A stretch of DNA of 64,000 bases from Flavobacterium endophyticum (GCF_003634455.1 NZ_RBLC01000001.1:372001-436000), one strand, 5' to 3'; numbered from the stretch's first letter, positions 1 to 9,614 are shown. The notes: generated from the letters alone by a model not told the origin. Program-made: numbers and translations.

Positions 1-638
1 ACCAAATCGGGGTCGCCTTGGATTCGCATCTTCTGAACGACAACTTCAGGATACCTGCCTTCGTATTTTGGATTGTTATCGTAGATATTTTCAAACTTAT
101 TCAGTTTCAGCAATTCATTGATAAAAGTATCGCCGCCAGCAACCATATACGGATTTGCCCAGATGAAATAGGCTACTTTTTGGACTTCTTTATCTTTGAT
201 AAAATGCTGAAAATCGGCCAAAGCAAAATTGGTCTTGTCAATCCATTTTTGAGCTTCGGTACGTTTGTTGAATAACTGTCCGAAATCTGAAATCATCTGC
301 AGATTGTCTTCAATAGTCACAATATTAGTCACCCAAACAGGGCAGATTTTCTGCAGTTCTTCAACAATTTCTAAGGTATTTTCTTCTTTATTCGCAATGA
401 TAATATCCGGCTGAAGAAGCCGTATTTTTTCATAATGGACTTTTTTTGTTCCTCCAATAATTTTCTTGGTCGACTTTAAATGATAAGGATGCACACAGAA
501 TTTGGTTATTCCGATAATACTTTCTTCTAAGCCTAAATCAAACAGCAATTCCGTTTGCGATGGCACTAATGAAATGATTCTTTTCGGCGCTGTCTCAAAG
601 GCAAACTGATTTCCTAATTGGTCAGTATAGGTTTTCAA
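1..638 (-). CDS. ABC-type metal/cobalamin receptor (BtuF-like), C-terminus cut by window edge
   Basis: The frame is open from a TTG at 638-636 to the window edge, so the 3' end is missing. The start follows the DoxX stop by only 4 nt, and no ATG is available nearby. The N-terminus reads as a helical-backbone metal receptor: PKRIISLVPSQTELLFDLGL, then GITKFCVHP, a GGTKKV turn, and LLQPDIIIANKEEN, the usual order of the first lobe of BtuF/FecB-type binding proteins. No signal peptide is seen, which is common for this flavobacterial subgroup, so location (cytoplasmic or otherwise anchored) is unclear. The likely ligand is cobalamin or an iron chelate; the sequence does not decide. Probably in one operon with DoxX and pyrF. 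Confidence 0.8.
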   Translation of the reverse strand, partial: MKTYTDQLGNQFAFETAPKRIISLVPSQTELLFDLGLEESIIGITKFCVHPYHLKSTKKIIGGTKKVHYEKIRLLQPDIIIANKEENTLEIVEELQKICPVWVTNIVTIEDNLQMISDFGQLFNKRTEAQKWIDKTNFALADFQHFIKDKEVQKVAYFIWANPYMVAGGDTFINELLKLNKFENIYDNNPKYEGRYPEVVVQKMRIQGDPDL

Positions 639-642
639 TGGC

Positions 643-1029
643 TTATTCTTTTATCTTATTATTAATTCCGTTAGGAAACATAATCGCCAACAGTACAAAA
701 ATAAGCAGAAAGTTAAATTCCACTCCATTTCTTCCACCGCCGACAACGAACCAGCCTTCGCTAAAATGAACCATGACGATACCCATAACCAAAATAAAAA
801 TGGTAACAATCGATGCCAGCTTAACATATTTGTTCCAGAGCAACAGTACAGCCGCTGCCACATGCGACAATTTAATCAGCCATGCCAGAAAAACTCCATA
901 AGGCGCAAAACCCACCATATTCAGATACAGATTACCAAAATCATTAATGCCATTGTTAAACATGCCCGGCACGCTGTGCATGATCAAAATTACGGCAACG
1001 GCAAAACGAAGAATAAAAGTTCTGTCCAT
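643..1029 (-). CDS. DoxX family membrane protein
   Basis: A 128-aa protein with four predicted membrane helices and the DoxX layout: an N-terminal FILRFAVAVILIMHS helix, a glycine-rich turn, and WLIKLSHVAAAVLLL as the second helix. DoxX-like proteins are inner-membrane proteins of poorly defined function, some tied to thiosulfate:quinone oxidation or redox stress; nothing here selects a substrate. It starts 6 nt after the pyrF stop and ends 4 nt before the receptor gene, so the three genes are probably co-transcribed. Confidence 0.8.
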   Translation of the reverse strand: MDRTFILRFAVAVILIMHSVPGMFNNGINDFGNLYLNMVGFAPYGVFLAWLIKLSHVAAAVLLLWNKYVKLASIVTIFILVMGIVMVHFSEGWFVVGGGRNGVEFNFLLIFVLLAIMFPNGINNKIKE

Positions 1030-1035
1030 AGAGAT

Positions 1036-1848
1036 TTATTTGAGGATGTGTTCCATTTCTTGCTGTATTTTTAGAGCTTCTTCTCTAGCTTTTTCCGCAA
1101 AATCTTTTTCTTGCGAAGCATAAATAATTCCTCTTGAAGAATTGATCAGCAAGCCTACATTTTCAGACATTCCGTATTTGCATACTTCCGATAGGCTACC
1201 GCCTTGAGCACCGACACCTGGAACTAATAAGAAGCTATTTGGAATTATCTTTCGAATCTCAGTGAAAAATTCCGCTTTGGTCGCACCTACAACATACATT
1301 AGGTTTTCAGAATTTTTCCATGACTTAGACATTTCGATTACTTGTTTGTAAAGCTCTTTTCCGTCCACAGATTTGGTCTGAAAATCAAAAGCACCTTCAT
1401 TAGAAGTCAGTGCCAAGAGTATCGTAAATTTATCTTCCACAGCTAAAAAAGGCTCAACCGAATCTTTTCCCATATAAGGCGCTACTGTTACCGAATCAAA
1501 AGCCATATCTTGTAGAAATGCTTTGGCATACATAGCCGAAGTATTTCCGATATCGCCACGTTTTGCATCCGCAATCGTAAAAATCTCCGGATGTTTCTGA
1601 TTGATATAGGCAATAGTTTTTTCTAACGAAATCCAGCCTTTAATTCCATACGCTTCATAAAAAGCAGTATTCGGCTTATAAGCAACGGCAAGATCATGTG
1701 TAGCGTCGATTATGACTTTGTTGAATTCAAATATCGGGTCTTCTGTTGCTAGAAGATGTTGCGGAATTTTATTTAAATCCACATCAAGGCCGATGCAGAG
1801 AAATGATTTTTTTTGGCGAATTTGATTTGTTAGCTGTTGTGTTGTCAT
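1036..1848 (-). CDS. pyrF: Orotidine 5'-phosphate decarboxylase
   Basis: Converts OMP to UMP, the last step of de novo UMP synthesis, in the cytoplasm. At 270 aa it has the length of the longer type-2 PyrF found in Bacteroidota and actinobacteria. The catalytic signature [11 protein letters not shown] lies at residues 94-104, with the catalytic lysine at 96; CIGLDVD (18-24) starts the barrel, and [10 protein letters not shown] is the phosphate-binding region. It lies downstream of prfA behind a probable terminator and begins the run pyrF-doxX-receptor. Confidence 0.96.
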   Translation of the reverse strand: MTTQQLTNQIRQKKSFLCIGLDVDLNKIPQHLLATEDPIFEFNKVIIDATHDLAVAYKPNTAFYEAYGIKGWISLEKTIAYINQKHPEIFTIADAKRGDIGNTSAMYAKAFLQDMAFDSVTVAPYMGKDSVEPFLAVEDKFTILLALTSNEGAFDFQTKSVDGKELYKQVIEMSKSWKNSENLMYVVGATKAEFFTEIRKIIPNSFLLVPGVGAQGGSLSEVCKYGMSENVGLLINSSRGIIYASQEKDFAEKAREEALKIQQEMEHILK

Positions 1849-1871
1849 TGCTTGGAAAAGGTTAATTTTAT

Positions 1872-1897
1872 AAAAAAAGCCCCAATAATGAGGCTTG
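1872..1897 (-). terminator. Rho-independent terminator after prfA
   Basis: Read on the minus strand, an AAGCCTC / GGGGCTT stem with an ATTATT loop is followed by a run of seven T. It sits between the prfA stop and the pyrF start and separates the two transcripts. Confidence 0.7.
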
Positions 1898-1903
1898 TTT
1901 ATT

Positions 1904-2980
1904 TTAGAATACTTCGCTGGCTTCTTTTAATTTTTCGGTATTGCTTACCAATTGAAGCTCGTCTACAATTTTATGGATATCTCCGTTCATGATATTTCCT
2001 AAATCGTATAACGTCAATCCGATTCTGTGATCCGTTACACGCCCTTGAGCGTAATTATAGGTACGGATTTTTGCAGAACGGTCACCCGAACTTACCTGCG
2101 AGCTACGTTTTTGAGCATCTTCTTCCTGTTTTTTAGCTAATTCTTGCTCATACAGACGAGAACGCAAAACGGTAAATGCTTTGTCTTTATTTTTGTGCTG
2201 TGATTTTTCATCTTGGCATTGCGCCACCAATCCTGTCGGAATGTGCGTCAAACGAACAGCAGATTTCGTCGTATTTACCGACTGTCCTCCAGGTCCTGAT
2301 GAACAGAAAAAGTCAATACGGACATCATTCATATCAATCTGCACGTCAAATTCTTCCGCTTCTGGCAAAACCATTACCGTTGCTGCCGAAGTATGCACAC
2401 GGCCTTGTGTTTCAGTCTGCGGAACACGTTGCACGCGGTGTACGCCAGCTTCGAATTTTAAAGTACCGTAAACATCATCGCCAGTTACTTCAAAAATAAC
2501 CTCCTTGAAACCTCCAGAAGTTCCTTCGTTCATATCTACAACTGAAGTTCTCCAGCCTTTGCTTTCGCAATATTTAGTATACATACGGAACAAATCTCCG
2601 GCAAAGATACTCGCCTCATCACCACCCGTTCCGGCACGAATCTCAACCATTACGTTTTTAGCATCTTCCGGATCTTTTGGGATCAGCATGAATTTGATTT
2701 CTTCTTCTAGTTCTGGCAATCTTTGTTTGGCTTCATCCAACTGCATTTTTGCCATTTCAGTCATTTCTGGGTCGCTACCGTCAGCAATAATTTCGTTTGC
2801 TTCTTCGATGTTGCCCATTATATTCACGTACTCGTCACGCTTTTCAGCAAGCGCTTTCAAGTCTTTATATTCCTTGTTCAATTGAACATAACGCTTCTGG
2901 TCGGCAATCACATCCGGCTGGATGATCAGATCCGAAATCTCGTCAAAACGCTGTTTTACAATCTGCAATCTATCTAACAT
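1904..2980 (-). CDS. prfA: Peptide chain release factor 1
   Basis: Recognises UAA and UAG and triggers peptidyl-tRNA hydrolysis on the ribosome. The 358-aa length is normal for RF1. The codon-recognition tripeptide is PQT at residues 187-189 (PxT type, which distinguishes RF1 from the SPF of RF2) and the catalytic GGQ is at 231-233, within [20 protein letters not shown]. The N-terminal coiled coil (about residues 1-100) is intact. Cytoplasmic housekeeping gene; the 5' flank (2981-3062) separates it from the divergent SRPBCC gene. Confidence 0.96.
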   Translation of the reverse strand: MLDRLQIVKQRFDEISDLIIQPDVIADQKRYVQLNKEYKDLKALAEKRDEYVNIMGNIEEANEIIADGSDPEMTEMAKMQLDEAKQRLPELEEEIKFMLIPKDPEDAKNVMVEIRAGTGGDEASIFAGDLFRMYTKYCESKGWRTSVVDMNEGTSGGFKEVIFEVTGDDVYGTLKFEAGVHRVQRVPQTETQGRVHTSAATVMVLPEAEEFDVQIDMNDVRIDFFCSSGPGGQSVNTTKSAVRLTHIPTGLVAQCQDEKSQHKNKDKAFTVLRSRLYEQELAKKQEEDAQKRSSQVSSGDRSAKIRTYNYAQGRVTDHRIGLTLYDLGNIMNGDIHKIVDELQLVSNTEKLKEASEVF

Positions 2981-3062
2981 CTTTTTCTTTCCTTTGTTTG
3001 GAGTGCAAATTTACAAAAAAATTGTTTACGTTTTATGGAGCAAGGCCATGAGATTTTTTACT

Positions 3063-3070
3063 TACTTTTG
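3063..3070 (+). promoter_or_regulatory. Bacteroidota -7 box before the SRPBCC gene
   Basis: TACTTTTG matches the TAnnTTTG -7 consensus of the Bacteroidota housekeeping sigma factor and lies 17 nt before the ATG at 3088. No clear TTG -33 element is seen. Confidence 0.45.
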
Positions 3071-3087
3071 AAATAAAAACGTTGATT

Positions 3088-3582
3088 ATGGAAAATTTCG
3101 ACTGGACAAAATTTACAAGAAAAATTGCAGTAAAATCAAGCATTTCAAAACTTTATGATGCCTGGACAAAAAGTTCTGAGATAGAAAAATGGTTTCTAAG
3201 CAACGCTTCTTTCTTTGATTTAGACGGAAAAAAGATTCATGCTGACAGCCCTGTAGCTAAAGGTTTTTCTTATGAATGGCGATGGTTTTTATATGAGGAG
3301 GTTGAAAAGGGAAAGATTACAGAAGCTAATGGTGCCGATTTCGTGCAATTTACGTTTGCCGGAAATTGTCTTGTCGACATAAAACTCTCTCAAGAAAATG
3401 ATTATGTTATTGTGGAACTGACCCAGAAAAACATTCCGACCGATGAAGGCTCAAAAAAAGACATTCGCTTGGGCTGTCACACTGGCTGGAGCTTTTACCT
3501 AGTCAATCTAAAATCCGTTTATGAAGGCGGACTCGATTTAAGAAACAAAGATGAAAACACATTTCCTATGGTAAATAATTAG
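3088..3582 (+). CDS. SRPBCC (AHSA1/START-like) domain protein
   Basis: A 164-aa protein of the AHSA1-like SRPBCC fold. Visible features are the first strand (KFTRKIAVKSSISKLYDAWT), the following SSEIEKWF helix found in this family, and the C-terminal helix HTGWSFYLVNLKSVYEGG. The family binds small hydrophobic ligands; the ligand is unknown. The ATG at 3088 is preferred to an upstream TTG at 3082. The gene ends 2 nt before an AraC regulator, so the two are probably an operon. Confidence 0.85.
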   Translation: MENFDWTKFTRKIAVKSSISKLYDAWTKSSEIEKWFLSNASFFDLDGKKIHADSPVAKGFSYEWRWFLYEEVEKGKITEANGADFVQFTFAGNCLVDIKLSQENDYVIVELTQKNIPTDEGSKKDIRLGCHTGWSFYLVNLKSVYEGGLDLRNKDENTFPMVNN

Positions 3583-3584
3583 GG

Positions 3585-4394
3585 ATGGACTATCAACTTT
3601 ATTCGCCAAACGATAGGCTTTCGAAATACATTCGCTGTTATTGGAGTCTCGACAACTTGGAAGATTCTACGCCTCATTCTAGAGAACGGATTTTTCCTGA
3701 TGGGTGTATCGAGCTGATTTTTAATCATGGCGACTTATTTGTTACCTATAATCCTAAAGGTGAGGCCGAAGTACAGCCGAAAAGCTTTATTCACGGACAG
3801 CTCAAAAAATTTATCGAAGTACAAGGAATAGGAAAAGTGGGGATTTTCAGCATCCGATTCCAGCCTGCTGGATTGCAGCCTTTTATTGATCTTCCTGTCA
3901 GCAACCTGACCGAAGTCTTCATGGAGGTTTCAAAAATCTGGAAAGAAGGAAGTCTTTTAGAAGAAGACATGAACCGTTGCCAAAGCAATGACGAGCGCAT
4001 TACCGTAATCGAAAACTTTCTTGAAAGCAGACTCGAAAATGCTCCTAACAACGACGACATCGAACGCTGTGTTGAAGAAATCATCCAATCAGACGGAATG
4101 ATTTCTATAGAAAAACTAACCGAAGACCTGAATACAGGAAAGCGACATCTGGAACGAAAATTCCTTTCTAACGTCGGGTTGAGTTTGAAATTATTTTCAA
4201 GAATCATCCGATTCAACAATGCCTTACAGCTGATTGAAAATAAAGATTTTAGAAATTTTACTAATGTCGCACACGACGGCGGTTTTTATGACCAGGCTCA
4301 TTTCATCAAAGATTTCAAGTACTTTACGGGACTAAATCCGAAGCAATATTTCTCTGAAAATCTGGAAATGGCAAAATATTTCAACTTAGAATAA
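3585..4394 (+). CDS. AraC family transcriptional regulator
   Basis: A 269-aa regulator. The N-terminal part (residues 1-160) resembles the effector domain that opens many AraC proteins with YxPxxxLsxYIxCYWsL and RIFPDGCIELIFNHGD. The C-terminal part (about 165-262) is a double helix-turn-helix with NVAHDGGFYDQAHFIKDFKY and FTGLNPKQYF, the AraC signature. It is coupled to the SRPBCC gene 2 nt upstream. The target genes are unknown; the following lipoprotein and VOC genes are on the same strand. Confidence 0.93.
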   Translation: MDYQLYSPNDRLSKYIRCYWSLDNLEDSTPHSRERIFPDGCIELIFNHGDLFVTYNPKGEAEVQPKSFIHGQLKKFIEVQGIGKVGIFSIRFQPAGLQPFIDLPVSNLTEVFMEVSKIWKEGSLLEEDMNRCQSNDERITVIENFLESRLENAPNNDDIERCVEEIIQSDGMISIEKLTEDLNTGKRHLERKFLSNVGLSLKLFSRIIRFNNALQLIENKDFRNFTNVAHDGGFYDQAHFIKDFKYFTGLNPKQYFSENLEMAKYFNLE

Positions 4395-4468
4395 GTCCAA
4401 GTCGCTTTTTTACAATTTTTATCCGTGCCAATTTCCCCATATTTGCATACAAACAAAAACAGAACATT

Positions 4469-4984
4469 ATGAAAAAAACTTTTTATGCAATAGCTGTCTT
4501 GGCAGCAATTTCTGCTGTTTCTTGTAAAGAAGCACACGATGCAAAACTACCTCCTGTTGAACCTACACCAAAAAGCTTTGCTGAAATCCAAAAGGCAGAC
4601 TGGTTCTTGGGACGTTGGGAAAACAGTTCTAAAGAAGGCAATATGTCTGAAATCTGGACAAAAGAAAACGATTCTACTTTTCACGGAGAAAGCTACTTCG
4701 TCATCGGAAAAGACACTGTCTTTGCTGAAAGCGTACGATTGTGGCAGAAAGAAAACCAGCTGGTTTATGAAGTTTCGGTAAAAGGCCAAAACGATGAAAA
4801 GCCTGTCGATTTTGCCCTGACTTCTTCTTCAGACAAACAGCTAATTTTTGAAAACCCTAAACACGATTATCCAAATAAAATCACCTATAACAAGATTACA
4901 AATGACAGCCTTGTAGCAGAAATTTCTGGAATGAAAGACGGAAAAGCAAAAGCAGAGCAATTTGCTATGAAAAAAGTTCAATAG
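4469..4984 (+). CDS. Small lipoprotein, DUF6265-like
   Basis: 171 aa with a lipoprotein signal (KKTFYAIAVLAAISAVSC, lipid-modified Cys at residue 19). The mature part begins near FAEIQKADWFLGRWEN, a hydrophobic-Gly-Trp start typical of DUF6265-type lipocalin-like domains that carry a repeated SEIW..D and HGESYFV pattern. Probably a surface or periplasmic lipoprotein binding a small molecule; the function is not known. A 74-nt gap separates it from araC. Confidence 0.75.
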   Translation: MKKTFYAIAVLAAISAVSCKEAHDAKLPPVEPTPKSFAEIQKADWFLGRWENSSKEGNMSEIWTKENDSTFHGESYFVIGKDTVFAESVRLWQKENQLVYEVSVKGQNDEKPVDFALTSSSDKQLIFENPKHDYPNKITYNKITNDSLVAEISGMKDGKAKAEQFAMKKVQ

Positions 4985-5019
4985 CTTTACAAACGAACAA
5001 AAACTATAAAACAATCAAA

Positions 5020-5451
5020 ATGGCACAAGTAAATCCTTATCTTACTTTTAATGGAGACTGCGAAGCAGCGTTTCTATTTTACAAATCTGTATTTGGTGGC
5101 GAATTTTCATATATCGGAAAATTCAAAGACATGCCTTCAGAACAGACGCTTCCTGATGGCACAGGAGAATTAATCATGCACGTTTCACTGCCTATCAGCA
5201 AAGAAACTATATTGATGGGAAGCGACACAAGCGAAGCTTTCGGACAGCAAGCAGCTATTGCAGGAACCAATTTCTCAGTTTCTATCAATACAGAAAGCGA
5301 AGCAGAAGCTCAAAAACTTTTCGACGGACTTTCTAATGGCGGGAAAGTAACTATGCCGCTAGAAAAAACTTTCTGGGGTGCCTTTTTCGGCATGTTCATA
5401 GATAAATTTGGTATCCTTTGGATGGTGAATTATGATTATGAACAGAAATAA
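5020..5451 (+). CDS. VOC/PhnB-like glyoxalase-fold protein
   Basis: 143 aa with the PhnB-like VOC pattern: VNPYLTFNGDCEAAFLFYKS at the N-terminus, FGGEF, GELIMHVSL, LMGSD, and the C-terminal FWGAFFGMFIDKFGILWMVNY. These proteins usually act on small metabolites or bind metals or antibiotics; the substrate is unknown. It follows the lipoprotein by 35 nt and is closed by a hairpin terminator. Confidence 0.9.
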   Translation: MAQVNPYLTFNGDCEAAFLFYKSVFGGEFSYIGKFKDMPSEQTLPDGTGELIMHVSLPISKETILMGSDTSEAFGQQAAIAGTNFSVSINTESEAEAQKLFDGLSNGGKVTMPLEKTFWGAFFGMFIDKFGILWMVNYDYEQK

Positions 5452-5462
5452 ATAAGATACAG

Positions 5463-5490
5463 AGCCTCGTTTAAAACGGGGCTTTTTTTG
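5463..5490 (+). terminator. Rho-independent terminator after the VOC gene
   Basis: A GCCTCGTTT / AACGGGGC stem with G-T pairs and a very short loop is followed by TTTTTTT. It ends the 3088-5451 gene run. Confidence 0.75.
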
Positions 5491-5513
5491 CTTAGCACTT
5501 TAGAAAAGTAAAG

Positions 5514-5521
5514 TATATTTG
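5514..5521 (+). promoter_or_regulatory. -7 box before the PepSY gene
   Basis: TATATTTG fits TAnnTTTG and lies 22 nt before the ATG at 5544, immediately after the preceding terminator. No clear -33 element. Confidence 0.45.
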
Positions 5522-5543
5522 CGGCATCTTTTTAAAAACTAAC

Positions 5544-6092
5544 ATGAAGCAACAAAAAATAAGAGGACTGCACCGCGACTTAGGCTATTTCTATATCGGA
5601 TTGATTATTTCTTTTGCCTTTTCGGGCATCCTGATGAACCACCGAGAAAGCTGGCATCCTGAAAAATATACGATTGAAACAAAAGCGATTGAAGTAAAAT
5701 TACCATCAGAAGAACTCATTAGTGAGAAATATGCGGAATCGTTAGGAAAAGAATTCGGAATCGACGACAAAATCAGGCGTCACTCCATAAAAAAAGGAAC
5801 ATTCAAGATTTCTTTCGAAAACCACGATGTAGAAATCGATATGGCTTCTGGAAAAGGAGAAATTGTCGCTTTCAAGAAAACGCCTATCATTAGCCAAGCC
5901 ATGAAGCTGCATAAAAACACTTCGGAATGGTGGATCTACTATTCAGATATTTTTGGAATTTCATTAATCCTAATTGCAGTAACAGGAGCACTGATGATTC
6001 CGTATGGAAAATTTACGTTCAAGCAAAGAGGCTGGAAATTAGCCATTGCAGGCATCGTCTTTCCACTGCTCTTTTTGCTCCTACTGAGCTAA
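5544..6092 (+). CDS. PepSY-associated transmembrane protein
   Basis: 182 aa. The N-terminus (KIRGLHRDLGYFYIGLIISF with GILMNHR) is the PepSY-associated TM motif with an HRDLG histidine. A periplasmic section of about 100 aa follows, then WWIYYSDIFGISLILIAVTGALM and a last hydrophobic segment. The conserved His in LHRDLG, MNHR and MKLHKNTSEWW suggests haem or metal handling, as in PepSY_TM proteins near iron uptake genes. Function here is not settled. Flanked by terminators, so monocistronic. Confidence 0.8.
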   Translation: MKQQKIRGLHRDLGYFYIGLIISFAFSGILMNHRESWHPEKYTIETKAIEVKLPSEELISEKYAESLGKEFGIDDKIRRHSIKKGTFKISFENHDVEIDMASGKGEIVAFKKTPIISQAMKLHKNTSEWWIYYSDIFGISLILIAVTGALMIPYGKFTFKQRGWKLAIAGIVFPLLFLLLLS

Positions 6093-6097
6093 AAATA

Positions 6098-6131
6098 AAA
6101 AAACCTCGCTTATTACTAAACGAGGTTTTTT
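6098..6131. terminator. Bidirectional terminator between PepSY and DUF5606 genes
   Basis: A perfect AAACCTCG / CGAGGTTT stem has A-runs on the left and T-runs on the right, so it can end both converging transcripts. Confidence 0.8.
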
Positions 6132-6147
6132 ATGTTTTAGGAGAATA

Positions 6148-6585
6148 TTACTTTGAATTTTCTTCTGCTGGAACTTCTTCTTTCGCTTTTGGAGCTGGGG
6201 CTTCTTTTGAAACCAAACCTTTAGCCTGAAGCATATTGTACCAGTTCAATACTTTTTTGATATCTGACGGATATACTCTGTCTTGATCATAATCTGGCAA
6301 AATTTCCAAGAAATAAGCGGCTAATTTTGCATTGTCTTCTTTGTGTGATATAGCAGGACCATTGTCTTCTTTTACCGCAATAGCTCTCATTACTTCAGCC
6401 AATGGTTTTTCTTGATCGTAGGTATACATAGAGATTTCTGAAAGAAGGCTCACATTACTTCTTAAACCGACAGTAATTTTCTTTCCGTCAAGCAAAGATT
6501 CTGCAACAAATCCCGTACGAGTTTGAAGCTTTAAAGCGTATAAACCTGGCTTGCCAGAAATGGCTAATATTTTTTCTAAATTCAT
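6148..6585 (-). CDS. DUF5606 domain protein
   Basis: 145 aa. The N-terminus (MNLEKILAISGKPGLYALKL) and the YPSDIKKVLNWYNMLQAKG segment match the DUF5606 family of Bacteroidota, usually located beside def and ruvX. The C-terminal 20 residues are low-complexity (A/P/K/E). Biochemical role unknown. It lies 41 nt downstream of def on the same strand and probably shares its transcript. Confidence 0.85.
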   Translation of the reverse strand: MNLEKILAISGKPGLYALKLQTRTGFVAESLLDGKKITVGLRSNVSLLSEISMYTYDQEKPLAEVMRAIAVKEDNGPAISHKEDNAKLAAYFLEILPDYDQDRVYPSDIKKVLNWYNMLQAKGLVSKEAPAPKAKEEVPAEENSK

Positions 6586-6626
6586 TTTAAAGATATTTTT
6601 ATAATTGAAATTAATTTATGTTCGTG

Positions 6627-7214
6627 TTATCTGCCTTTTTTGGCAACAAACTTCATTTTATAATCCGGACGCGTTTTTCCATCCATGATGTTTTGAAGTT
6701 TTTTCTTTATTAACTGTTTTTTTAGCGAAGATATTTTATCTGTGAATAAAATTCCTTCAATATGGTCGTACTCGTGTTGGATTACTCTGGCAATCAAACC
6801 ATCGTATTCTTCTGTTCTTTTATTGAAATCATCATCAAAAAATTCAATTGTGATTTTTTCATTTCTGTACACGTCTTCACGTACTTCAGGAATACTTAGG
6901 CAGCCTTCGTTAAAGCCCCATTCTTCACCTTCTTCTTTCAACATTTTTGGATTGATGAAAGTCATCTTGAAGTTTTTTAGTTGTTCTTGTTCTTCAGCAT
7001 CTAAATCCTCATCATCCGCAAACGGAGAAGTATCAATAACAAATAGACGTAAGCTAAGGCCTACCTGCGGCGCTGCAAGACCGACTCCATAAGCATTATA
7101 CATCGTATCATACATATCAGCAACCACTTGCTTTAGGTTAGGATAATCGCTCGGCACTTCCTCTCCTACTTTCCTTAAAACCGGATCACCGTATCCTATA
7201 ATTGGTAAAATCAT
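6627..7214 (-). CDS. def: Peptide deformylase
   Basis: Removes the N-formyl group from nascent proteins. All three metal-site motifs are present in 195 aa: GVGLAAPQVG (43-52), EGCLS (103-107, metal ligand Cys105) and HEYDH (147-151). A short acidic insert (FADDEDLDAEEQEQ) after the first motif is typical of Bacteroidota def. Next to DUF5606. The usual partner ruvX lies 4 kb away, separated by the FUSC and mqo genes. Confidence 0.97.
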   Translation of the reverse strand: MILPIIGYGDPVLRKVGEEVPSDYPNLKQVVADMYDTMYNAYGVGLAAPQVGLSLRLFVIDTSPFADDEDLDAEEQEQLKNFKMTFINPKMLKEEGEEWGFNEGCLSIPEVREDVYRNEKITIEFFDDDFNKRTEEYDGLIARVIQHEYDHIEGILFTDKISSLKKQLIKKKLQNIMDGKTRPDYKMKFVAKKGR

Positions 7215-7365
7215 TTCTTTTGTATTGAATTATAAAGAATTAGCAGGGTTTCTGCAAAATTCAGAGGGCAAAAATAGTGAAAAAAGATAATAGATGGTAA
7301 TCTTTTAGTAACATCGAAAGCGTTAAATCTTTATTTTTTTAATTCCGAAAATGTTTATCAATTCC

Positions 7366-7373
7366 TATCTTTG
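7366..7373 (+). promoter_or_regulatory. -7 box before the FUSC gene
   Basis: TATCTTTG, a full match to TAnnTTTG, lies 17 nt before the ATG at 7391. Confidence 0.5.
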
Positions 7374-7390
7374 CTAGTAACCGCTTCGCA

Positions 7391-9613
7391 ATGATTCAGA
7401 AAGTCCGAAATTTTACCGACAGCACTAATTTTTCCAATGCCTTAAAAGTAACTTTGGCATCAGCTATTCCTGTACTTTTATTTTCTTATACCGGAAATTT
7501 CCAGATAGGATTCAATATTGCCCTCGGTGCTTTTTTGACCTATCCGAGCGATATTCCAAGTAACAGGAAACATCGAATAAACGGTATTTTGGTCGCTGCC
7601 TTAATCGTAGCCGGAAACAACCTGCTTGTCAATCTCCTGTATCCACTGCCGTGGATATTGTATCCTGCCATTGCGGTCATGATTTTCTTTTTCTCTATGA
7701 TTTCGGTGTATGGCCAGCGTGCGACACAAGTTTCGTTTTCTGCGCTGCTGTCTATTTGTTTGGCTTTTGGGCACATACACGAAGGGTGGGAAATGCTACA
7801 ATATTCAGGGTTGATGCTAGTAGGCGGCTTATTCTACCTTGCCATATCATTGACTTTTAATTACATCAGGCCACACCGTTATGCCGAATTGCAGATTGCG
7901 GAATGCATACGCCTCACTTCAAAATACATGAAGCTTCGCGGCGATTTATGGAAAGTAGATTCTCCACGCGAAAAGATTATCGAAAAACAATTGTATCTGC
8001 AGGTCGAATTGAATACCATTCATGAAAACTTGCGTGAGATTCTGATTCGTAACCGAAGTAATTCTAACGGTACGTCTGACCAAACGCGAAAGATGACCTT
8101 GGTTTTTATCTCTTTGATGGAGATTTTAGAGCTTGCTTTGTCAACCTCTTTCGACCACAATAAGCTGCATCAAAAATTTGCAGACCATCCGAAAGTATTG
8201 GCAACTTACCAGAATTTGGCCTATAATCTGGCCTCATCACTGAAAGCTATTTTCAAAAGCATAGAAAGCCATAAAAAATACATTCCGAAGCATTCGCTTC
8301 TCAAAGATCTGGAAGCACTCGAGAAAGTCATTTCTGATTATGAGCAGGAATTAGGAAAAGAAAAAGCTTCTGAAGGCGTGTGGATGCTTTCGAATATGCT
8401 CCATTATGCCGAAAAGCAGATCGAGAAAATCAAGATTGTTGAGCGTGCTTTTATGCCGAACTTCAACAGCAATGATTATAAAGGAAGGGACAAGAACCTT
8501 GACAAGCTCTTGACTCCGCAGTATTATCCGTGGAGTACACTTAGGGAGAACTTGAGTTTTTCGTCAACTATCTTCCGCCATTCGCTGCGACTGACATCCA
8601 CAATCATGATTGCGTTCTTGATCGGAAGCTTGTTTCCGTTTCAAAATGTATACTGGATTTTGCTGACGATTGTCGTGATTATGCGTCCAGGCTACGGACT
8701 GACAAAAGAACGTTCTTTCCATAGAATTATTGGTACTGTAGCGGGCGGACTTATTGCTTTTGCCCTATTATTGTTTGTGCAGAATCACATTATCATTGGA
8801 GCCTTGGCCATCACAGCAATGATTTTAGGCTTTACGTTTACTTCTATCAATTATAAGATAGGCGCTACTTTCGTGACGATTTATGTGGTTTTTGTATACG
8901 GAATCATTACGCCGAACATCAACGATGTCATCCAATATCGAATTCTAGATACTGTTGTCGGAGCCGGACTGGCTTTCTTGGCGAATTATTTTTTCTGGCC
9001 TTCGTGGGAATTCATGAGCCAGCCGATTTACATCAAGAAGTCGATTGAAGCCAACCGCGATTACCTCAACGAAATTTCGCTTTTTTACAACAACAAAGGC
9101 GATGTGACGACATCTTACAGAATTGCCAGGAAAAATGCTTTTATCGAAATTGGAAACTTGATGGCTTCTTTCCAGCGTATGACGCAAGAGCCAAAATCGA
9201 AACAAAAACAAGTACAGCAGGTATATAAGCTTGCCGTGTTAAATCATACGTTACTTTCTTCTTTGGCTTCTTTGGGAACTTACATACAAACACACAAAAC
9301 ATCTAAAGCTTCCGAAGCATTTAATGTCGTGGTACAGACCGTAATAAAAAACCTGAATTATGCCATAACTTTTGCCGATTTGGAAATTACAGAAAAGATG
9401 GCAAACAGCGACACTAACGAGGACTTAGCCATGCGTTTCACGGAATTGAAGAATATGCGCGCCAAAGAATTAAAAGAAGCGCATCTTTCTGAAGATGACG
9501 AATTCCAGCTTAAAATGCAGGAAGCACAGCTGGTTATCGAGCAACTGGTATGGCTGACAAATCTTTCGGAAAGTATTGTAAAAGCGTCTAAGCAATTACA
9601 TCAGACAAAATAG
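7391..9613 (+). CDS. YccS/FUSC family inner-membrane protein
   Basis: 740 aa with the two-halved FUSC layout. Hydrophobic helices at about residues 15-160, a soluble region of about 220 aa with helical, charged character, then a second helix block (about 395-540) with RHSLRLTSTIMIAFLIGSLF and the conserved WILLTIVVIMRPGYG..KERSFHRIIGTVAGG, the FUSC signature. A cytosolic C-terminal tail follows. Relatives are thought to be aromatic-acid or general efflux components; the cargo is unknown. It stands alone between a -7 box and a terminator, inserted between def and ruvX. Confidence 0.9.
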   Translation: MIQKVRNFTDSTNFSNALKVTLASAIPVLLFSYTGNFQIGFNIALGAFLTYPSDIPSNRKHRINGILVAALIVAGNNLLVNLLYPLPWILYPAIAVMIFFFSMISVYGQRATQVSFSALLSICLAFGHIHEGWEMLQYSGLMLVGGLFYLAISLTFNYIRPHRYAELQIAECIRLTSKYMKLRGDLWKVDSPREKIIEKQLYLQVELNTIHENLREILIRNRSNSNGTSDQTRKMTLVFISLMEILELALSTSFDHNKLHQKFADHPKVLATYQNLAYNLASSLKAIFKSIESHKKYIPKHSLLKDLEALEKVISDYEQELGKEKASEGVWMLSNMLHYAEKQIEKIKIVERAFMPNFNSNDYKGRDKNLDKLLTPQYYPWSTLRENLSFSSTIFRHSLRLTSTIMIAFLIGSLFPFQNVYWILLTIVVIMRPGYGLTKERSFHRIIGTVAGGLIAFALLLFVQNHIIIGALAITAMILGFTFTSINYKIGATFVTIYVVFVYGIITPNINDVIQYRILDTVVGAGLAFLANYFFWPSWEFMSQPIYIKKSIEANRDYLNEISLFYNNKGDVTTSYRIARKNAFIEIGNLMASFQRMTQEPKSKQKQVQQVYKLAVLNHTLLSSLASLGTYIQTHKTSKASEAFNVVVQTVIKNLNYAITFADLEITEKMANSDTNEDLAMRFTELKNMRAKELKEAHLSEDDEFQLKMQEAQLVIEQLVWLTNLSESIVKASKQLHQTK

Positions 9614-9614
9614 C